63,103 nucleotides of DNA from Halarchaeum acidiphilum MH1-52-1 (GTDB taxonomy: Archaea > Halobacteriota > Halobacteria > Halobacteriales > Halobacteriaceae), in NCBI RefSeq assembly GCF_000474235.1, contig NZ_BATA01000005.1, positions 1-63,103 on the forward strand, in the 5' to 3' direction. Below are positions 46,429-55,452 of the stretch, piece by piece. Each line of letters begins with the position of its first letter. The first letter of the stretch is position 1. Below the pieces are notes generated by a model that was given only the letters and a program-made list of their open reading frames with translations, was not told the DNA's origin and made no database searches. A program made the translations under genes and the position numbers.

Positions 46429-47186
46429 GTCGTCACCTCCTCGCTCACGCGCACGTCCGCGGCGTCGAGCGTCTCCGCGAGGCGATTGGGGAGCGCGGCG
46501 TCCGTGATGACGTGATCGACGTCCCCCAACTCCGCGAACTGGATGAAGCTCCGCTCGCCGACCTTCGTGGCGTCGCAGACGAGGACGACGCGATTGGCCT
46601 TCTGGACCATCAGCTCCTTCATGCGGGCCTCGTTCTCGTTCGGCGTCGTCAGCCCCGCCTCGACGTCGAGACCGTTCGTCCCGAGGAAGAGGAGATCGAA
46701 GTTCGTCCGCTCCATGAACGACTCCGCGGTCGGCCCGACGAGCGCGCGCGTGCGACTCCGGAGCGTCCCGCCGGTGAGCTTCACCTCGTCGACCGTCTCC
46801 TCCAATTCGACCGCGAGCTGCGGGGAGTTCGTCACCGCCAGCAGATCGCTCGGAGCGCGTCGGGCGATCTCCATCGTCGTCGTGCCCGCGTCGAAGAAGA
46901 CGACCTCCGTGTCCGCGAGTTCCTCGACGGCGCGCGTCGCGATGGCGCGCTTCGCCTCCAAGTTCTGGACCTCCCGCTCCCCGTACGGCCGCTCGCTCGC
47001 GACCGACGACGTGGGCAACGCCCCGCCGTGACTCCGCTCGATCAGCCCCTCCTCCGCCAGCGCCCGCAGGTCGCGCCGGATCGTCGCCTTCGAGTAGTCC
47101 AGCTCGTCGGCAAGCTCCGCGACGGACTGGCCGTCGTGCGTCGACACCAGTTCCACTATCTTCCGTTTTCTCGCTTCCGGTAGCAT
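46425..47186 (-). CDS. glpR: DeoR-family regulator GlpR
   Basis: The 253-aa protein has an N-terminal DeoR winged helix (EARKRKIVELVSTHDGQSVAELADELDYSKATIRRDL-type, residues 4-55) and a sugar-phosphate-binding domain with FFDAGTTTMEIARR and CDATKVGERSF. In haloarchaea GlpR represses sugar and glycerol use genes, including this fructose operon. It is the first gene of the operon and may control itself. An AT-rich promoter with tatttattt lies about 50 bases upstream, facing the aIF-1A gene. Confidence 0.92.
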   Translation of the reverse strand: MLPEARKRKIVELVSTHDGQSVAELADELDYSKATIRRDLRALAEEGLIERSHGGALPTSSVASERPYGEREVQNLEAKRAIATRAVEELADTEVVFFDAGTTTMEIARRAPSDLLAVTNSPQLAVELEETVDEVKLTGGTLRSRTRALVGPTAESFMERTNFDLLFLGTNGLDVEAGLTTPNENEARMKELMVQKANRVVLVCDATKVGERSFIQFAELGDVDHVITDAALPNRLAETLDAADVRVSEEVTT

Positions 47187-47225
47187 TGCTAGACGTGGTC
47201 TCTATCGAGAGAAGACGCGCACCTC

Positions 47226-47243
47226 CTATAACTATTTATTTCC
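47226..47243 (-). promoter_or_regulatory. Probable glpR operon promoter
   Basis: AT-rich ctataactatttatttcc, 40-57 bases upstream of the glpR ATG, holding a TATA-like element for the fructose operon. Confidence 0.4.
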
Positions 47244-47326
47244 GATCGTGTTCGTTTCCGCTCGTCTCATCGTGAAACGGTCTGCTGGACGCGTTGTGGG
47301 ACACGGTACCACGACGAAGGGGAACC

Positions 47327-47334
47327 GTTTAACC
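47327..47334 (+). promoter_or_regulatory. Probable TATA box for aIF-1A
   Basis: gtttaacc lies 23-30 bases before the aIF-1A ATG at 47357. Confidence 0.55.
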
Positions 47335-47356
47335 GTGTAGCCGGCCTATTTCCTCT

Positions 47357-47641
47357 ATGAGCGACAATCAGGGACGTCGGAACCTCAGGATGCCCGACGA
47401 CGATCAGGTGTTCGCGGTCGTCACCGAGATGCTCGGTGGCAGCCGCGTCCAGCTCCGCTGTGCGGACGGCGAGGAACGCATGGGGCGCATTCCCGGCCGG
47501 ATGAAGTTCCGGACGTGGATCTCGGAGGGCGACGTCGTCATCGCCGAGCCGTGGGACTGGCAGGACGAGAAGGCGAACGTCGAGTGGCGCTACGACGACG
47601 ACGCCGCCGAGCAGCTGCGACAGGAAGGCCACATCCAGTAG
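47357..47641 (+). CDS. eif1a: Translation initiation factor aIF-1A
   Basis: The 94-aa OB-fold protein helps recruit mRNA and initiator tRNA to the small ribosomal subunit. It shows [27 protein letters not shown], the RNA-binding [15 protein letters not shown] and [16 protein letters not shown] typical of the family. The leaderless promoter supports the ATG at 47357. It is divergent from the fructose operon. Confidence 0.95.
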   Translation: MSDNQGRRNLRMPDDDQVFAVVTEMLGGSRVQLRCADGEERMGRIPGRMKFRTWISEGDVVIAEPWDWQDEKANVEWRYDDDAAEQLRQEGHIQ

Positions 47642-47707
47642 CGTCGTCGCGGGGACCACGACCACGCCGGCCCGGACGCTTTTCTTCTCGCCGCGCGTCG
47701 CCCCGAC

Positions 47708-48496
47708 GTGGATCCCCGACACAACGATCTTCGACGGACGCTCGCGGACGGCGACCCCGCTTTCGGCGTCCTCGACAACACGTACAGCCCCGCGGTCGTC
47801 GAAGTCGTCGGCGAACTCGGCTTCGATTTCGTGTGGATCGACCTCGAACACGGCGGGCCGAGTCCGTGGGACGCCGACGCGCTCTCCGGTCTCCTCCGCG
47901 CGGCCGAACTGACCGACACGGAACTCCTCGTGCGCGTTCCCGAGGCGAATCCCGCGATGGTCCGCAAGGCCCTCGACGCGGGCGTGCGCAATCTCTTCCT
48001 CTCGCGCGTCGAGACGGCCGCGGAGGTCCGCGACGCCGTCGCGGCCGCGAACTTCGAGTACGACGACGGGCCGGGCGAGCGCGGTCTCGGCGGCCCGCGC
48101 GCCGCGCGCTACGGCCACGCGGACGACTACGTCGGCACCGAGGACGAGGAGGTCCTCGTCGGCGTGACGATCGAGACCGCCGAGGCCGTCGAGAACATCG
48201 ACGAGATCCTCTCCGTCCCCGAACTCGGGTTCGTCTTCCTCGGCCCGAACGATCTCTCCGTCGCCTACGGGAGTCCGGGCGACCTCGACGATCCCGAAGT
48301 CGAGGCGGCGGTCGAGACGGTCCGCGAGGCCGCGATCGAGCGCGACGTCACCGTCGGCGGTCTCACCTTCGGCATGGACGACGCCGTCGCGAAGGTCGAT
48401 GACGGCTATCAGCTCCTCCACGTCGGGAGCACCCTCGGCGCCGTCTCCGGGCAGTTCAGTGGGTGGCGAGAGGAGTACGAGGACGCGAAACGGTAG
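47708..48496 (+). CDS. HpcH/HpaI-family aldolase (2-keto-3-deoxy acid type, GTG start)
   Basis: The 262-aa TIM-barrel protein has VWIDLEHGGPSPWDADAL near residue 41, VRVPEANPAMVRKALDAGVRNLFLSRVE near 77-103, TIETAEAVENIDEILSV and FLGPNDLSVAYGSPG, which carry the metal- and pyruvate-binding residues. Such enzymes split or form bonds next to pyruvate in aromatic or sugar acid breakdown. Substrate not predictable. It begins with GTG at 47708, 66 bases after aIF-1A on the same strand. Confidence 0.9.
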   Translation: MDPRHNDLRRTLADGDPAFGVLDNTYSPAVVEVVGELGFDFVWIDLEHGGPSPWDADALSGLLRAAELTDTELLVRVPEANPAMVRKALDAGVRNLFLSRVETAAEVRDAVAAANFEYDDGPGERGLGGPRAARYGHADDYVGTEDEEVLVGVTIETAEAVENIDEILSVPELGFVFLGPNDLSVAYGSPGDLDDPEVEAAVETVREAAIERDVTVGGLTFGMDDAVAKVDDGYQLLHVGSTLGAVSGQFSGWREEYEDAKR

Positions 48497-48546
48497 GTTC
48501 GCTTCCTCGAAAAGGCGAACGCTGAGCGAAGCGAGGCGCGAGCAAC

Positions 48547-48570
48547 GAGGGCGTCCAGTAGGACGCCCTC
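48547..48570. terminator. 10-bp hairpin after the aldolase gene
   Basis: gagggcgtcc-agta-ggacgccctc forms a perfect 10-bp stem 50 bases past the aldolase stop. Flanking gcgagcaacgagg occurs twice (about 48538 and 48590). It may serve as a termination hairpin for the two convergent genes, or be a small dispersed repeat. Confidence 0.45.
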
Positions 48571-48639
48571 GGAACGGCGAACGGCGGAGCCGCGAGCAAC
48601 GAGGAGGTGACGACGTGCGGGCGCGCGTTTCGTGGTCCC

Positions 48640-49872
48640 CTACTCTCCTGTCGCCCCGTCGCGACTGTCGTCGGGGACCTGCGTGTGGACGACGAGCGCG
48701 GCGAGCAGGGAGAGGACAGCGGTGGCGGCGAACGGGACGGCGAAGCCGTATCTGGTGAGGGGGCCGGCGACGATGGGTCCGACGCCGGCGCCGAGACCGA
48801 ACGCCATCGTGAGCACGGAGAGCGTGGAGGCGTCGTCGCCGCCCGTCGCGTAGTCGCCGGCGAGGGCGAGCGCGGGCCCGAACGCCATCGCGGCCCCGAT
48901 GCCTTGGAGGGCGCGGAGGACGCCGAGACCCCACGGCGTCGCGACGAATCCCTGTCCGAGGAGGGTCGGGGTGACGAGGAGGAGACCGGCGACGACGAAG
49001 CGCTTGCGCCCGTGGCGATCGGAGAGCCGGCCGGCGATGGGTTGCGTGCAGACGAAGGTCGCGACGAAGGCGGCGAACTGCGCGCCGAAGGCCGCGGCGC
49101 TCTGGTCGAGGCGGGCGTCGATCGTCGGCTCGATGGCCGCGAAGAAGGCGATGCCGAGCGCGAGGACGAGCGTGGCGACGCCGAGCGCGAAGACGGGATC
49201 GAGACCGCCGGAGCCGTCCGTCACGGCGAATCCGAGGTCCCTTGCCGCGGCGGCGCTCGTGCTCGCGGGGTCGCGGACGAGCGCGAGGACGACGACGAGA
49301 CCGATGGCGGCGGTGGCGGCCGCGACGTCGAAGGAGAGCGCGAACCCGCCGAGCGTGTGTCCGAGGAGGTCGTAGGGTCCGCGGGCGACGAGGAGGCCGG
49401 CGACGAGCGGGCCGACGCCGAAGCCGACGAGGCGGAGGGCGTTGAAGATCCCGAAGTGGACGCCGCGGGTGTCGGGCGTGCTGTACTCGTTGATGAGCGC
49501 GACGCTCGCGGTGACGGTGCAGCCGACGCCGAGACCTTGGACGACGCGGACGGCGAACAGCCCGAGATAGGTGTCGGTGGCGAGGAAGGCGAGGTCGGTG
49601 GCGAGGAGGACGAGGAGACCGGCGACGACGAACGCGCGCCGACGGCCGAGCTGATCGGAGAGCCGGCCGGCCCACGGCTGGATCACGGAGTCGAAGACGC
49701 CGAAGGCGGCGAGGACGACGCCGCTGAGGACGGCGACGGAGAGACCGAGCGACGCGCCGCTGACGTGACCGCTGGCGACGTACAGCGGGAGCGCGACGAT
49801 GAGGAGGGCGTTCCCGAACGAGTCGGCGAGGCGCGCGATGCCGAGTGCGATGACGCGGTGGTCGAGGCTCAC
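48640..49872 (-). CDS. MFS transporter, paralogue A
   Basis: A 410-aa, 12-helix carrier. GRLSDQLGRRRAFV after helix 2 and GRLSDRHGRKRFVVAGLLL after helix 8 are the repeated MFS loop motifs. A central acidic loop lies near 190-215. The start GTG at 49872 (V-S-L-D-H-R) places helix 1 about ten residues in; earlier in-frame starts to 50184 add arginine-rich noise. It closely resembles the MFS at 52022 in layout and loop sequence. Substrate unknown. Confidence 0.85.
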   Translation of the reverse strand: MSLDHRVIALGIARLADSFGNALLIVALPLYVASGHVSGASLGLSVAVLSGVVLAAFGVFDSVIQPWAGRLSDQLGRRRAFVVAGLLVLLATDLAFLATDTYLGLFAVRVVQGLGVGCTVTASVALINEYSTPDTRGVHFGIFNALRLVGFGVGPLVAGLLVARGPYDLLGHTLGGFALSFDVAAATAAIGLVVVLALVRDPASTSAAAARDLGFAVTDGSGGLDPVFALGVATLVLALGIAFFAAIEPTIDARLDQSAAAFGAQFAAFVATFVCTQPIAGRLSDRHGRKRFVVAGLLLVTPTLLGQGFVATPWGLGVLRALQGIGAAMAFGPALALAGDYATGGDDASTLSVLTMAFGLGAGVGPIVAGPLTRYGFAVPFAATAVLSLLAALVVHTQVPDDSRDGATGE

Positions 49873-50075
49873 GCGAGACGCCTCCGGCGTCGAGTGTGCG
49901 TCAGTCGGATCCCCGATCCGACGCAATTCACGCGATTCCCCCTCGCGGCGTGCATGTGCGGTCGTTGGCGGGCCGCCCACAAATCCTCCTCGAATCGATG
50001 ATACCGCCGCCCTCTCCGGATCGGCGACGTCGGCACACGTCTCGACTCGCTGACGCTCGTCCCTTCCCGAGTCGG

Positions 50076-51011
50076 CTACGCCGGTCGGACGGTCGTGCCG
50101 GCGTCGCCGTCGAGCGCGGCGGCGAGCGAGTCGGGTGCGGTGACGATCGCTCGCCCGCCCGTCTCGTCGACGAAGCGCGCGCACGCGGTGACCTTCGGTC
50201 GCATGCTGCCGGCGGGGAACTCGCCGACGTCGCGGAGGGCGCGCAGTTCGGCGGGCGTGGCCTCGCGGATCGGCGTCGGGTCGTCGCTCGCGTAGTCCTG
50301 ATAGACGGCGTCGATGTCGGTGAGCATGACGATGGTGTCGGCGTCGACGACGTCCGCGACGAGGCGGGTGGTGTGGTCCTTGTCGACGACGGCGGGGACG
50401 CCCTCGAACGCCTCGTCGCCGGTCTCTTCGTCGCCGTGCGGGACGACTGGGACGCCGCCGCCGCCACCGCAGACGACGGGTCCGTCGCCGTTCGCGACGA
50501 GCGCGGCGAGGTGGTCGGATTCGAGGATCTCGATCGGGTCCGGCGAGGCGACGACGCGCCGATACGCCGTCCCCGCTCCGTCGCCGTGGACTTCCGCAGT
50601 TTGGAACTCCTTCTCGGCGGCCTCGTCGGCGGTGTAGTACGGTCCGACGGGCTTCGAGGGGTCGTCGAAGCCGGGATCGTCGGGGTCGACGCGGACGCGC
50701 GTGACGAGGGGCGCGGGCGGCCCGCCGAAGGCGTCGCCGAAGCCCGTCTGGAGGAGGTAGCCCACCTGCGCTTGCGTCTCGGCGACGAGGACGTCGAGGG
50801 GTTCGGCGTCGCCCTCGGATTGCTCCTCGGCGAGCAGGCGGTTGCCGACCTGCGGACCGTTGCCGTGCGTGAAGACGAGGTCGTGCCCGCGTTCGCGGAG
50901 GGGCGCGAGGGCGTCGCGCGTCTCGCGGATTCGGGCGCGTTGATCGGCGATCGTTCCCTCGCCCGAGCGCAGGATCGCGTTCCCGCCGAGCGCGACGACG
51001 AAGCGGCTCAT
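50076..51011 (-). CDS. arcC: Carbamate kinase
   Basis: The 311-aa amino-acid-kinase-fold protein makes ATP from carbamoyl phosphate in the last step of arginine fermentation, or the reverse. Diagnostic parts are VVALGGNAIL at the start, FTHGNGPQVGNRL near 47-60, GGGGGVPVV near 182-190 and VDKDHTTRLVADVV. The arginine deiminase and transcarbamylase genes are not in the window. It sits between two paralogous MFS carriers, which might transport pathway compounds, but this is inference. Confidence 0.93.
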   Translation of the reverse strand: MSRFVVALGGNAILRSGEGTIADQRARIRETRDALAPLRERGHDLVFTHGNGPQVGNRLLAEEQSEGDAEPLDVLVAETQAQVGYLLQTGFGDAFGGPPAPLVTRVRVDPDDPGFDDPSKPVGPYYTADEAAEKEFQTAEVHGDGAGTAYRRVVASPDPIEILESDHLAALVANGDGPVVCGGGGGVPVVPHGDEETGDEAFEGVPAVVDKDHTTRLVADVVDADTIVMLTDIDAVYQDYASDDPTPIREATPAELRALRDVGEFPAGSMRPKVTACARFVDETGGRAIVTAPDSLAAALDGDAGTTVRPA

Positions 51012-51148
51012 GCGTGTGGGTGGCGGGCGACGGCCGAAGGGCGTTGCGGCCGCGTTGGAGAATCGCGGCGCACGCGATCGATGTGAAATGACGCGGGAAT
51101 CGGCGGCGGCGACGGTCGGCCTCGGCGTCTCACCGGGCGCCGAGAAAC

Positions 51149-51156
51149 GCTTATCC
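51149..51156 (+). promoter_or_regulatory. Probable TATA box
   Basis: gcttatcc lies 23-30 bases before the GTG start at 51179. Confidence 0.45.
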
Positions 51157-51178
51157 TGCCTCGGTCGAAACGGGAACC

Positions 51179-51531
51179 GTGATCGCCCTCCATCGACATC
51201 CGCTGGCCGTCGGCGTCGTCGTCGCCGCCGTCGCGGGCGGGGTCGCGCAGCGTGGTTCGCCGATCCGTGGCTGAGCGTCGGCGTCGGCGTCCTCTTCTTC
51301 GCGGTCGGCTACTACGCGGTGGCGTACCGCCGGATCGGCGTGTCGCTCGGGTCGCTCCCGCGCCGTGAGCGCGCGGTCGGCGCGCTCGGACTCGTCGCCT
51401 CGTCGCTCGTCCTCGGCGAGTCGTCGCAGGTGTTCGGTCTCACCGATCACGAGACGTACCTCTACGCGGCGACGATGTTCGCACAGATCCTCCTGTTCGC
51501 GTCGTTCGCGGGCGTCCGCCGGGATCGCTGA
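51179..51531 (+). pseudogene. Small membrane protein, frameshifted (GTG start)
   Basis: Starting at GTG, MIALHRHPLAVGVVVAAVAGG forms the first helix. The frame breaks at about 51245 and continues AAWFADPWLSVGVGVLFFAVGYYAVAYRRIG and EDVQILLFASFAGVRRDR-like to the stop at 51529-51531. One extra G in the gggg run at 51239-51242 would restore an approximately 118-aa, four-helix protein. No family recognised. Confidence 0.6.
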
Positions 51532-51573
51532 CCCGGCGCGATACACCACTATGTCCGCAGAAATCGGGCGGTA

Positions 51574-51984
51574 TCAGGTGCGATCCCGACGCGTGCGGAC
51601 GGCGAGTCCGAGCGTGCAGAGACCGATCAGGCAGAAGGCGATGAGCGACTGATTGGGGATGGTGACCGGGCGGATGTAGACGGCGGCGCACCCGCCGAAG
51701 GTGCAGGTGCCGCCGGCGACGACCTGCAGGTAGGACTGGTAGGCGGCGAGCGCGGCGCCGCCGACACAGAAGGGGAGGACGAGTCGGTAGATCCCGGTGT
51801 CGGCCGTGTAGTAGGCGTACGCGAGCACGGCGACGAGCGGATACATGAGGATCCGCTGGTACCAGCAGAGCTCGCAGGGCGTGAGACCGAGTCCGAGGCT
51901 GTACGTCAGACTGCCCGCGGTGGCGACGGTCGCGACGATCGCGGCGGCCGCGAGGAGCGACCGCGAGCGGGGGAGCGAGAGCAC
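51574..51984 (-). CDS. DsbB-like disulfide bond formation membrane protein
   Basis: The 136-aa four-helix protein passes electrons from disulfide-forming enzymes to quinone. The first Cys pair is CELC at 37-40, right after helix 1; the second pair is C94/C99 in GGTCTFGGCA. A WYQR follows the first pair as in DsbB. It lies on the opposite strand to the preceding gene and 37 bases from the MFS stop. Confidence 0.9.
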   Translation of the reverse strand: MLSLPRSRSLLAAAAIVATVATAGSLTYSLGLGLTPCELCWYQRILMYPLVAVLAYAYYTADTGIYRLVLPFCVGGAALAAYQSYLQVVAGGTCTFGGCAAVYIRPVTIPNQSLIAFCLIGLCTLGLAVRTRRDRT

Positions 51985-52021
51985 ACCGGCCGTTCGAGGG
52001 GGATCCCCTTTACTCGTCCGC

Positions 52022-53332
52022 TCAGTCGGCGGCCGCGGGTTCGGCGTCGGCGCGCTCGCTCGACCCGTCCGTGTTGACGGTCTCGTCGACCTGCGTGTAG
52101 ACGAGGAGGCAACCGAGGAGAGCGAGCACGGCGCCGAAGGCGAAGGGCGCCGCGTAGGAGGTGCCGAACGGGAGCGAGATCCCGGCGAGGTAGCCGGCGG
52201 AGAGCGGGCCGACGGCGGTGCCGAGACCGAACGCCATCGTGATCACGGAGAGCGTCGTCCCGGAGCTGCGGCCCTTGGCGATGTCGCCGGCGAGGGCCAT
52301 CGCGGGCGCGAAGACGGCGGCGCCGGCGACGCCTTGCAGGAAGCGCGCGACGATCATCGCGAGCGGGGTCGTGACGAACCCCTGCACGAGCGTCGTGGGC
52401 ACGAGGAGGAGCAGGCCGGCGATGATGAACGGCTTGCGGCCGTACTCGTCGCTCCACGTCCCGATGGGCGCTTGGAGGACCACCTGCGCGAGGACGAACG
52501 CCGAGAACTCGATGCCGAACATGGTCGCGCTCTGCCCGAGCGTCGTGTTGATGTGGTGTTCGAGCGGTTCGAGGAGGGCGATTCCGACGGCCATGAACAG
52601 CGAGGCGACGCCGAGCGTGAAGACGGGATCGAGGAGCTTGTCGTCGCGGACGTGATTGAAGACGGCGAGGCTGAACTCCTCGCCCGCGTCGGCCTCGTCG
52701 TCGACTTCGGGGTCCTCGACGAGGAGGTAGACGCAGACCGCGCCGAGGAGCGCGCTGATCGTGGCGACGTAGAACGCGGCCTCGAAGCCCGTGACCGCGC
52801 CGCCGAGGTAGGGACCGCCGGCGACGACGCCGCCGGCGACGACGCCGCCGGCGACGACGGGACCGAGTCCGAATCCGAGCATCCGGAAGGTGTTGAAGAC
52901 CCCCATGGACTCGCCGCGCGCGGTGTCGCTCGCGAGCTCGTTGACGAGCGCGATGGTCGCCGGGACGGTCAGCGCGACGCCGATCCCCTGCGCGACGCGC
53001 ACGAGGAGGACGGCGCCGTAGCCCCCGACGAGCGTGTAGACGAAGTTCGACACCGTGAGGACGAGCAATCCGGCGATGACGAAGATCCGGCGTTTCCCGG
53101 TGCGATCGGAGAGGTTCCCGGCGAACGGCTGGATCGCGCTGTTGAAGAAGCCGAACGCGGAGAGGATGATCCCGGTGATGAGGGCCGGCGCGAGTCCGAA
53201 GGTCCCGCCGGAGACGACGCCGCTTGTGATGTAGAGCGGGAGGACGACGATGAGGAACGAGTTCCCCAGCGAGTCCACCATTCGCGCGAACGCGAGCGCG
53301 AGGATGCGCCGGTCGATGTCGAGGTAGCCCAC
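52022..53332 (-). CDS. MFS transporter, paralogue B
   Basis: A 436-aa, 12-helix carrier. The loop motifs are GNLSDRTGKRRIFV and GTWSDEYGRKPFIIAGLLLL. It resembles the MFS at 48640 in order and motifs. In the periplasmic or helix 5-6 area a 15-base repeat gives three copies of VVAGG (52815-52858 region), an unusual in-frame expansion. Two copies of a TetR-type operator and a TATA box lie before it, so it is probably drug- or metabolite-induced efflux. The tail is acidic. Confidence 0.88.
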   Translation of the reverse strand: MGYLDIDRRILALAFARMVDSLGNSFLIVVLPLYITSGVVSGGTFGLAPALITGIILSAFGFFNSAIQPFAGNLSDRTGKRRIFVIAGLLVLTVSNFVYTLVGGYGAVLLVRVAQGIGVALTVPATIALVNELASDTARGESMGVFNTFRMLGFGLGPVVAGGVVAGGVVAGGPYLGGAVTGFEAAFYVATISALLGAVCVYLLVEDPEVDDEADAGEEFSLAVFNHVRDDKLLDPVFTLGVASLFMAVGIALLEPLEHHINTTLGQSATMFGIEFSAFVLAQVVLQAPIGTWSDEYGRKPFIIAGLLLLVPTTLVQGFVTTPLAMIVARFLQGVAGAAVFAPAMALAGDIAKGRSSGTTLSVITMAFGLGTAVGPLSAGYLAGISLPFGTSYAAPFAFGAVLALLGCLLVYTQVDETVNTDGSSERADAEPAAAD

Positions 53333-53360
53333 TAGCGGCTCACCTCGCGTCCTGCGTCCG

Positions 53361-53366
53361 TTTTAG
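53361..53366 (-). promoter_or_regulatory. Probable TATA box for MFS paralogue B
   Basis: ctaaaa on the minus strand, 29-34 bases before the ATG at 53332. Confidence 0.5.
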
Positions 53367-53391
53367 TGTGTTCGTCGTACATAGTGGATAG

Positions 53392-53435
53392 TGACTGAAC
53401 AGTTAGTCAGCCTGTATTGACTGTATGGTCAGTCA
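53392..53435. promoter_or_regulatory. Two TetR-type operators TGACT-N8-AGTCA
   Basis: tgactgaacagttagtca at 53392-53409 and tgactgtatggtcagtca at 53418-53435 share TGACT/AGTCA arms with an 8-base spacer and lie 26 bases apart, upstream of the MFS TATA box. Paired sites of this form are typical of TetR/AcrR regulators. No regulator gene is adjacent. Confidence 0.6.
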
Positions 53436-53563
53436 TGCGTATAAGGGTTGTGGCGGGCGACTCGATCGCCGGGTGGAACGCGGTATCGGGTCGCACGGAT
53501 CGGTCGTTCGGGCGGAGGCGTGCGGGAGACCGGGACGAGTGGCAGAGGGAGGAACGCGGAGCG

Positions 53564-53800
53564 CTATCGGACGCGGTAGCCGGCGGATTCGAGGACCCAT
53601 TCGGCGTCGCCGACCGCGACTTCCCCTTCGGCGACGAGTTCGACGGTGGACGCGTCCGCGTCGGGACGGACTTCCCGCACGCCCGGCGCGCGTTCGATGC
53701 GCTCGGCGAGGCGGGACTCGTCGGCTGACCGGAGACCCACGACGGAGAGCTCGTAGCGGTCGTACGAGACGTCGTCGCGGGGGGACGTCGAGCGGGACAT
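53564..53800 (-). CDS. Small HMA/ACT-like protein without metal cysteines
   Basis: The 78-aa product from MSRSTSPRDDVSYDRYELSVVG has a beta-alpha-beta pattern (SADESRLAERIERAPGVREVRPDADASTVELVAEG, then EVAVGDAEWVLESAGY) that matches the heavy-metal-associated domain fold, but the CxxC is missing. It could be an HMA-derived non-metal domain. An earlier ATG at 53827 adds arginine-rich residues. Divergent from the EamA gene. Confidence 0.6.
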   Translation of the reverse strand: MSRSTSPRDDVSYDRYELSVVGLRSADESRLAERIERAPGVREVRPDADASTVELVAEGEVAVGDAEWVLESAGYRVR

Positions 53801-53859
53801 ACCCCGACGTAGACGCGCGCGACGCATAAGCTTACTCGCCGAAACGGGCCGCGAGACGA

Positions 53860-54807
53860 ATGAACGGATACAAACCGCCCGACGACATCTGGACGGACGT
53901 GCTCGGGAGACGCGACGCCGCGCTGTACCTCGGCTTGGCGGCCGCGTGGGGGACGGCGTTCGTCGCGACGGACGCCGCCCTCGACGCGGTCCCCCCCGTG
54001 CCGCTCGCCGCGGTCCGGTTCGACCTCGCCGCGCTCGCGCTGTTCGCCGTCGTCGTCGCCACGGGACGCACGCTCCGCCCGCGCGGGTGGGGCGACTGGT
54101 CGCCGATCCTCGTCGGCGGACTCTGCAACATCGGTCTCCATCACGCCCTGCTGTTCGCGGGCCAGCGGACCGTCCCGCCGGCCGTCGCCGCGACCCTCCT
54201 CGGTCTCGTCCCCGTGCTGACGCCGGCGGTGACGCGCTTCACACGCCCGGACGAGCGGCTCTCGCCCGCCGGCGTCGTCGGCGTCCTCGTCGGGTTCGGC
54301 GGCGTCGCGCTCATCGCGAACCCCGATCCGTCGAACCTCACGGCGAGCGTCGGCGTCGGTCTCGTCCTCGCCTCGGCGGTCGTGTGGACGGCGGGCGCGG
54401 TGTTCACCGACGAGAGTGACGCCGAACTCGGCGGACTCGCCCTTCAGGCGTGGACGCTGCTCGTCGGCGCGCTCGCACTCGACGCCGGGACGCTCGTCGT
54501 CCCCGGCCAGTCGTTCGCGGCGGCGTCGTTTCCGCCCGTGACGACGGCGTGGGTGCTCTACCTCGCGCTCGTCCCCGGCGCGCTGGGCTTCCTGCTCTAC
54601 TTCCGCCTGCTCGATCGCCTCGGTCCGATCGAGATGGGACTCATCGAATACGTCATCCCGCCGTTCGCGGCGCTGTTCGGCTGGGTCGTGTTCGGGGAGA
54701 CGATCGGCGCGGCGACGGTCGCGGGGTTCGCCGCCATCGTCGTCGGCTTCTGTCTCGTGAAGGCCGACGTCCTACGGCGGCGGCTCCGCGCGTGGACGGA
54801 CGCGTGA
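53860..54807 (+). CDS. EamA/DMT-family transporter
   Basis: The 315-aa protein has ten helices in two EamA repeats: AAWGTAFVATDAALD near 27 and RFDLAALALFAVVV, and the second half with LYFRLLDRLGPIEMGLIEYVIPPFAALFGWVVFGETI. Such proteins export amino acids or other metabolites. The substrate is not predictable. Starts at 53860, right after an upstream space from the HMA-like gene. Confidence 0.9.
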   Translation: MNGYKPPDDIWTDVLGRRDAALYLGLAAAWGTAFVATDAALDAVPPVPLAAVRFDLAALALFAVVVATGRTLRPRGWGDWSPILVGGLCNIGLHHALLFAGQRTVPPAVAATLLGLVPVLTPAVTRFTRPDERLSPAGVVGVLVGFGGVALIANPDPSNLTASVGVGLVLASAVVWTAGAVFTDESDAELGGLALQAWTLLVGALALDAGTLVVPGQSFAAASFPPVTTAWVLYLALVPGALGFLLYFRLLDRLGPIEMGLIEYVIPPFAALFGWVVFGETIGAATVAGFAAIVVGFCLVKADVLRRRLRAWTDA

Positions 54808-54888
54808 CAGTCCAATCGCGAGTCCCAGCGGGGGGCCTCGCGCACCGTGCCGGAACGATTATGCGGCGGCCGGATCACACGATCACAC

Positions 54889-55452
54889 ATGAGCGAAGAC
54901 CTCGCCGAGACAGCGGAGGATCTCGCGAACGACCTCGTTCGCGATGACATCGTCGTCCTCTCGCGTCCGGACGTCAATCACCGACTGAAGACGCGCCTCG
55001 ACGTCTCGAAGGTCGATCACGACGTCGTGACCGGGTCGTTCGAGACGGCGGGCTGGGAGTACAGCCGCCACCTCTACTACCACCCGCAGGGTCTCCGCGA
55101 CGCGGCGACGGACCTCGCGAGCGACCTGCGCTCGGACGGACGCCTCCTCGTCACCCACGAGGAGGTCTGCGACGAACTGGCGAAGGAGAGCGAGGAGGAG
55201 GAGCCGGTCCGCGATCACGTCACCGGGTGGACGAGGGGCGGCTTCGACGAACTCGTCCGCGGGGCGCTCGACGAGGCCGGGTGGCGCCACGAGGCGGTCG
55301 AGCGCCGCGGCCACGAACTCCGCGTCTACCTCCGCCCGCTGTACGACGTCTTCGAGGAGAGCTACCCGAGCGGGAAGTCGCCGCTCACGACGAACGAACT
55401 GTTCTCGCACTACCTCTCCTCCTCGATGGCCGAGGCGCTCGAAGACCGGTAG
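54889..55452 (+). CDS. Conserved haloarchaeal protein, unknown function
   Basis: The 187-aa acidic protein from MSEDLAETAEDLANDL has two similar halves: each contains a helix pair and a pattern like SRPDVNHRLKTRLDVSKVDHDVVTGSFETAGWEY and THEEVCDELAKES-DHVTGWTRGGFDELVRGALDEAGWRHE. This internal repeat suggests duplicated winged-helix-like units, but that is inference. Intact and monocistronic. Confidence 0.7.
   Translation: MSEDLAETAEDLANDLVRDDIVVLSRPDVNHRLKTRLDVSKVDHDVVTGSFETAGWEYSRHLYYHPQGLRDAATDLASDLRSDGRLLVTHEEVCDELAKESEEEEPVRDHVTGWTRGGFDELVRGALDEAGWRHEAVERRGHELRVYLRPLYDVFEESYPSGKSPLTTNELFSHYLSSSMAEALEDR

Noticed and set aside
48547-48570. The hairpin as the end of an insertion sequence
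   Set aside because: No transposase remains and no target duplication; a terminator role is simpler.
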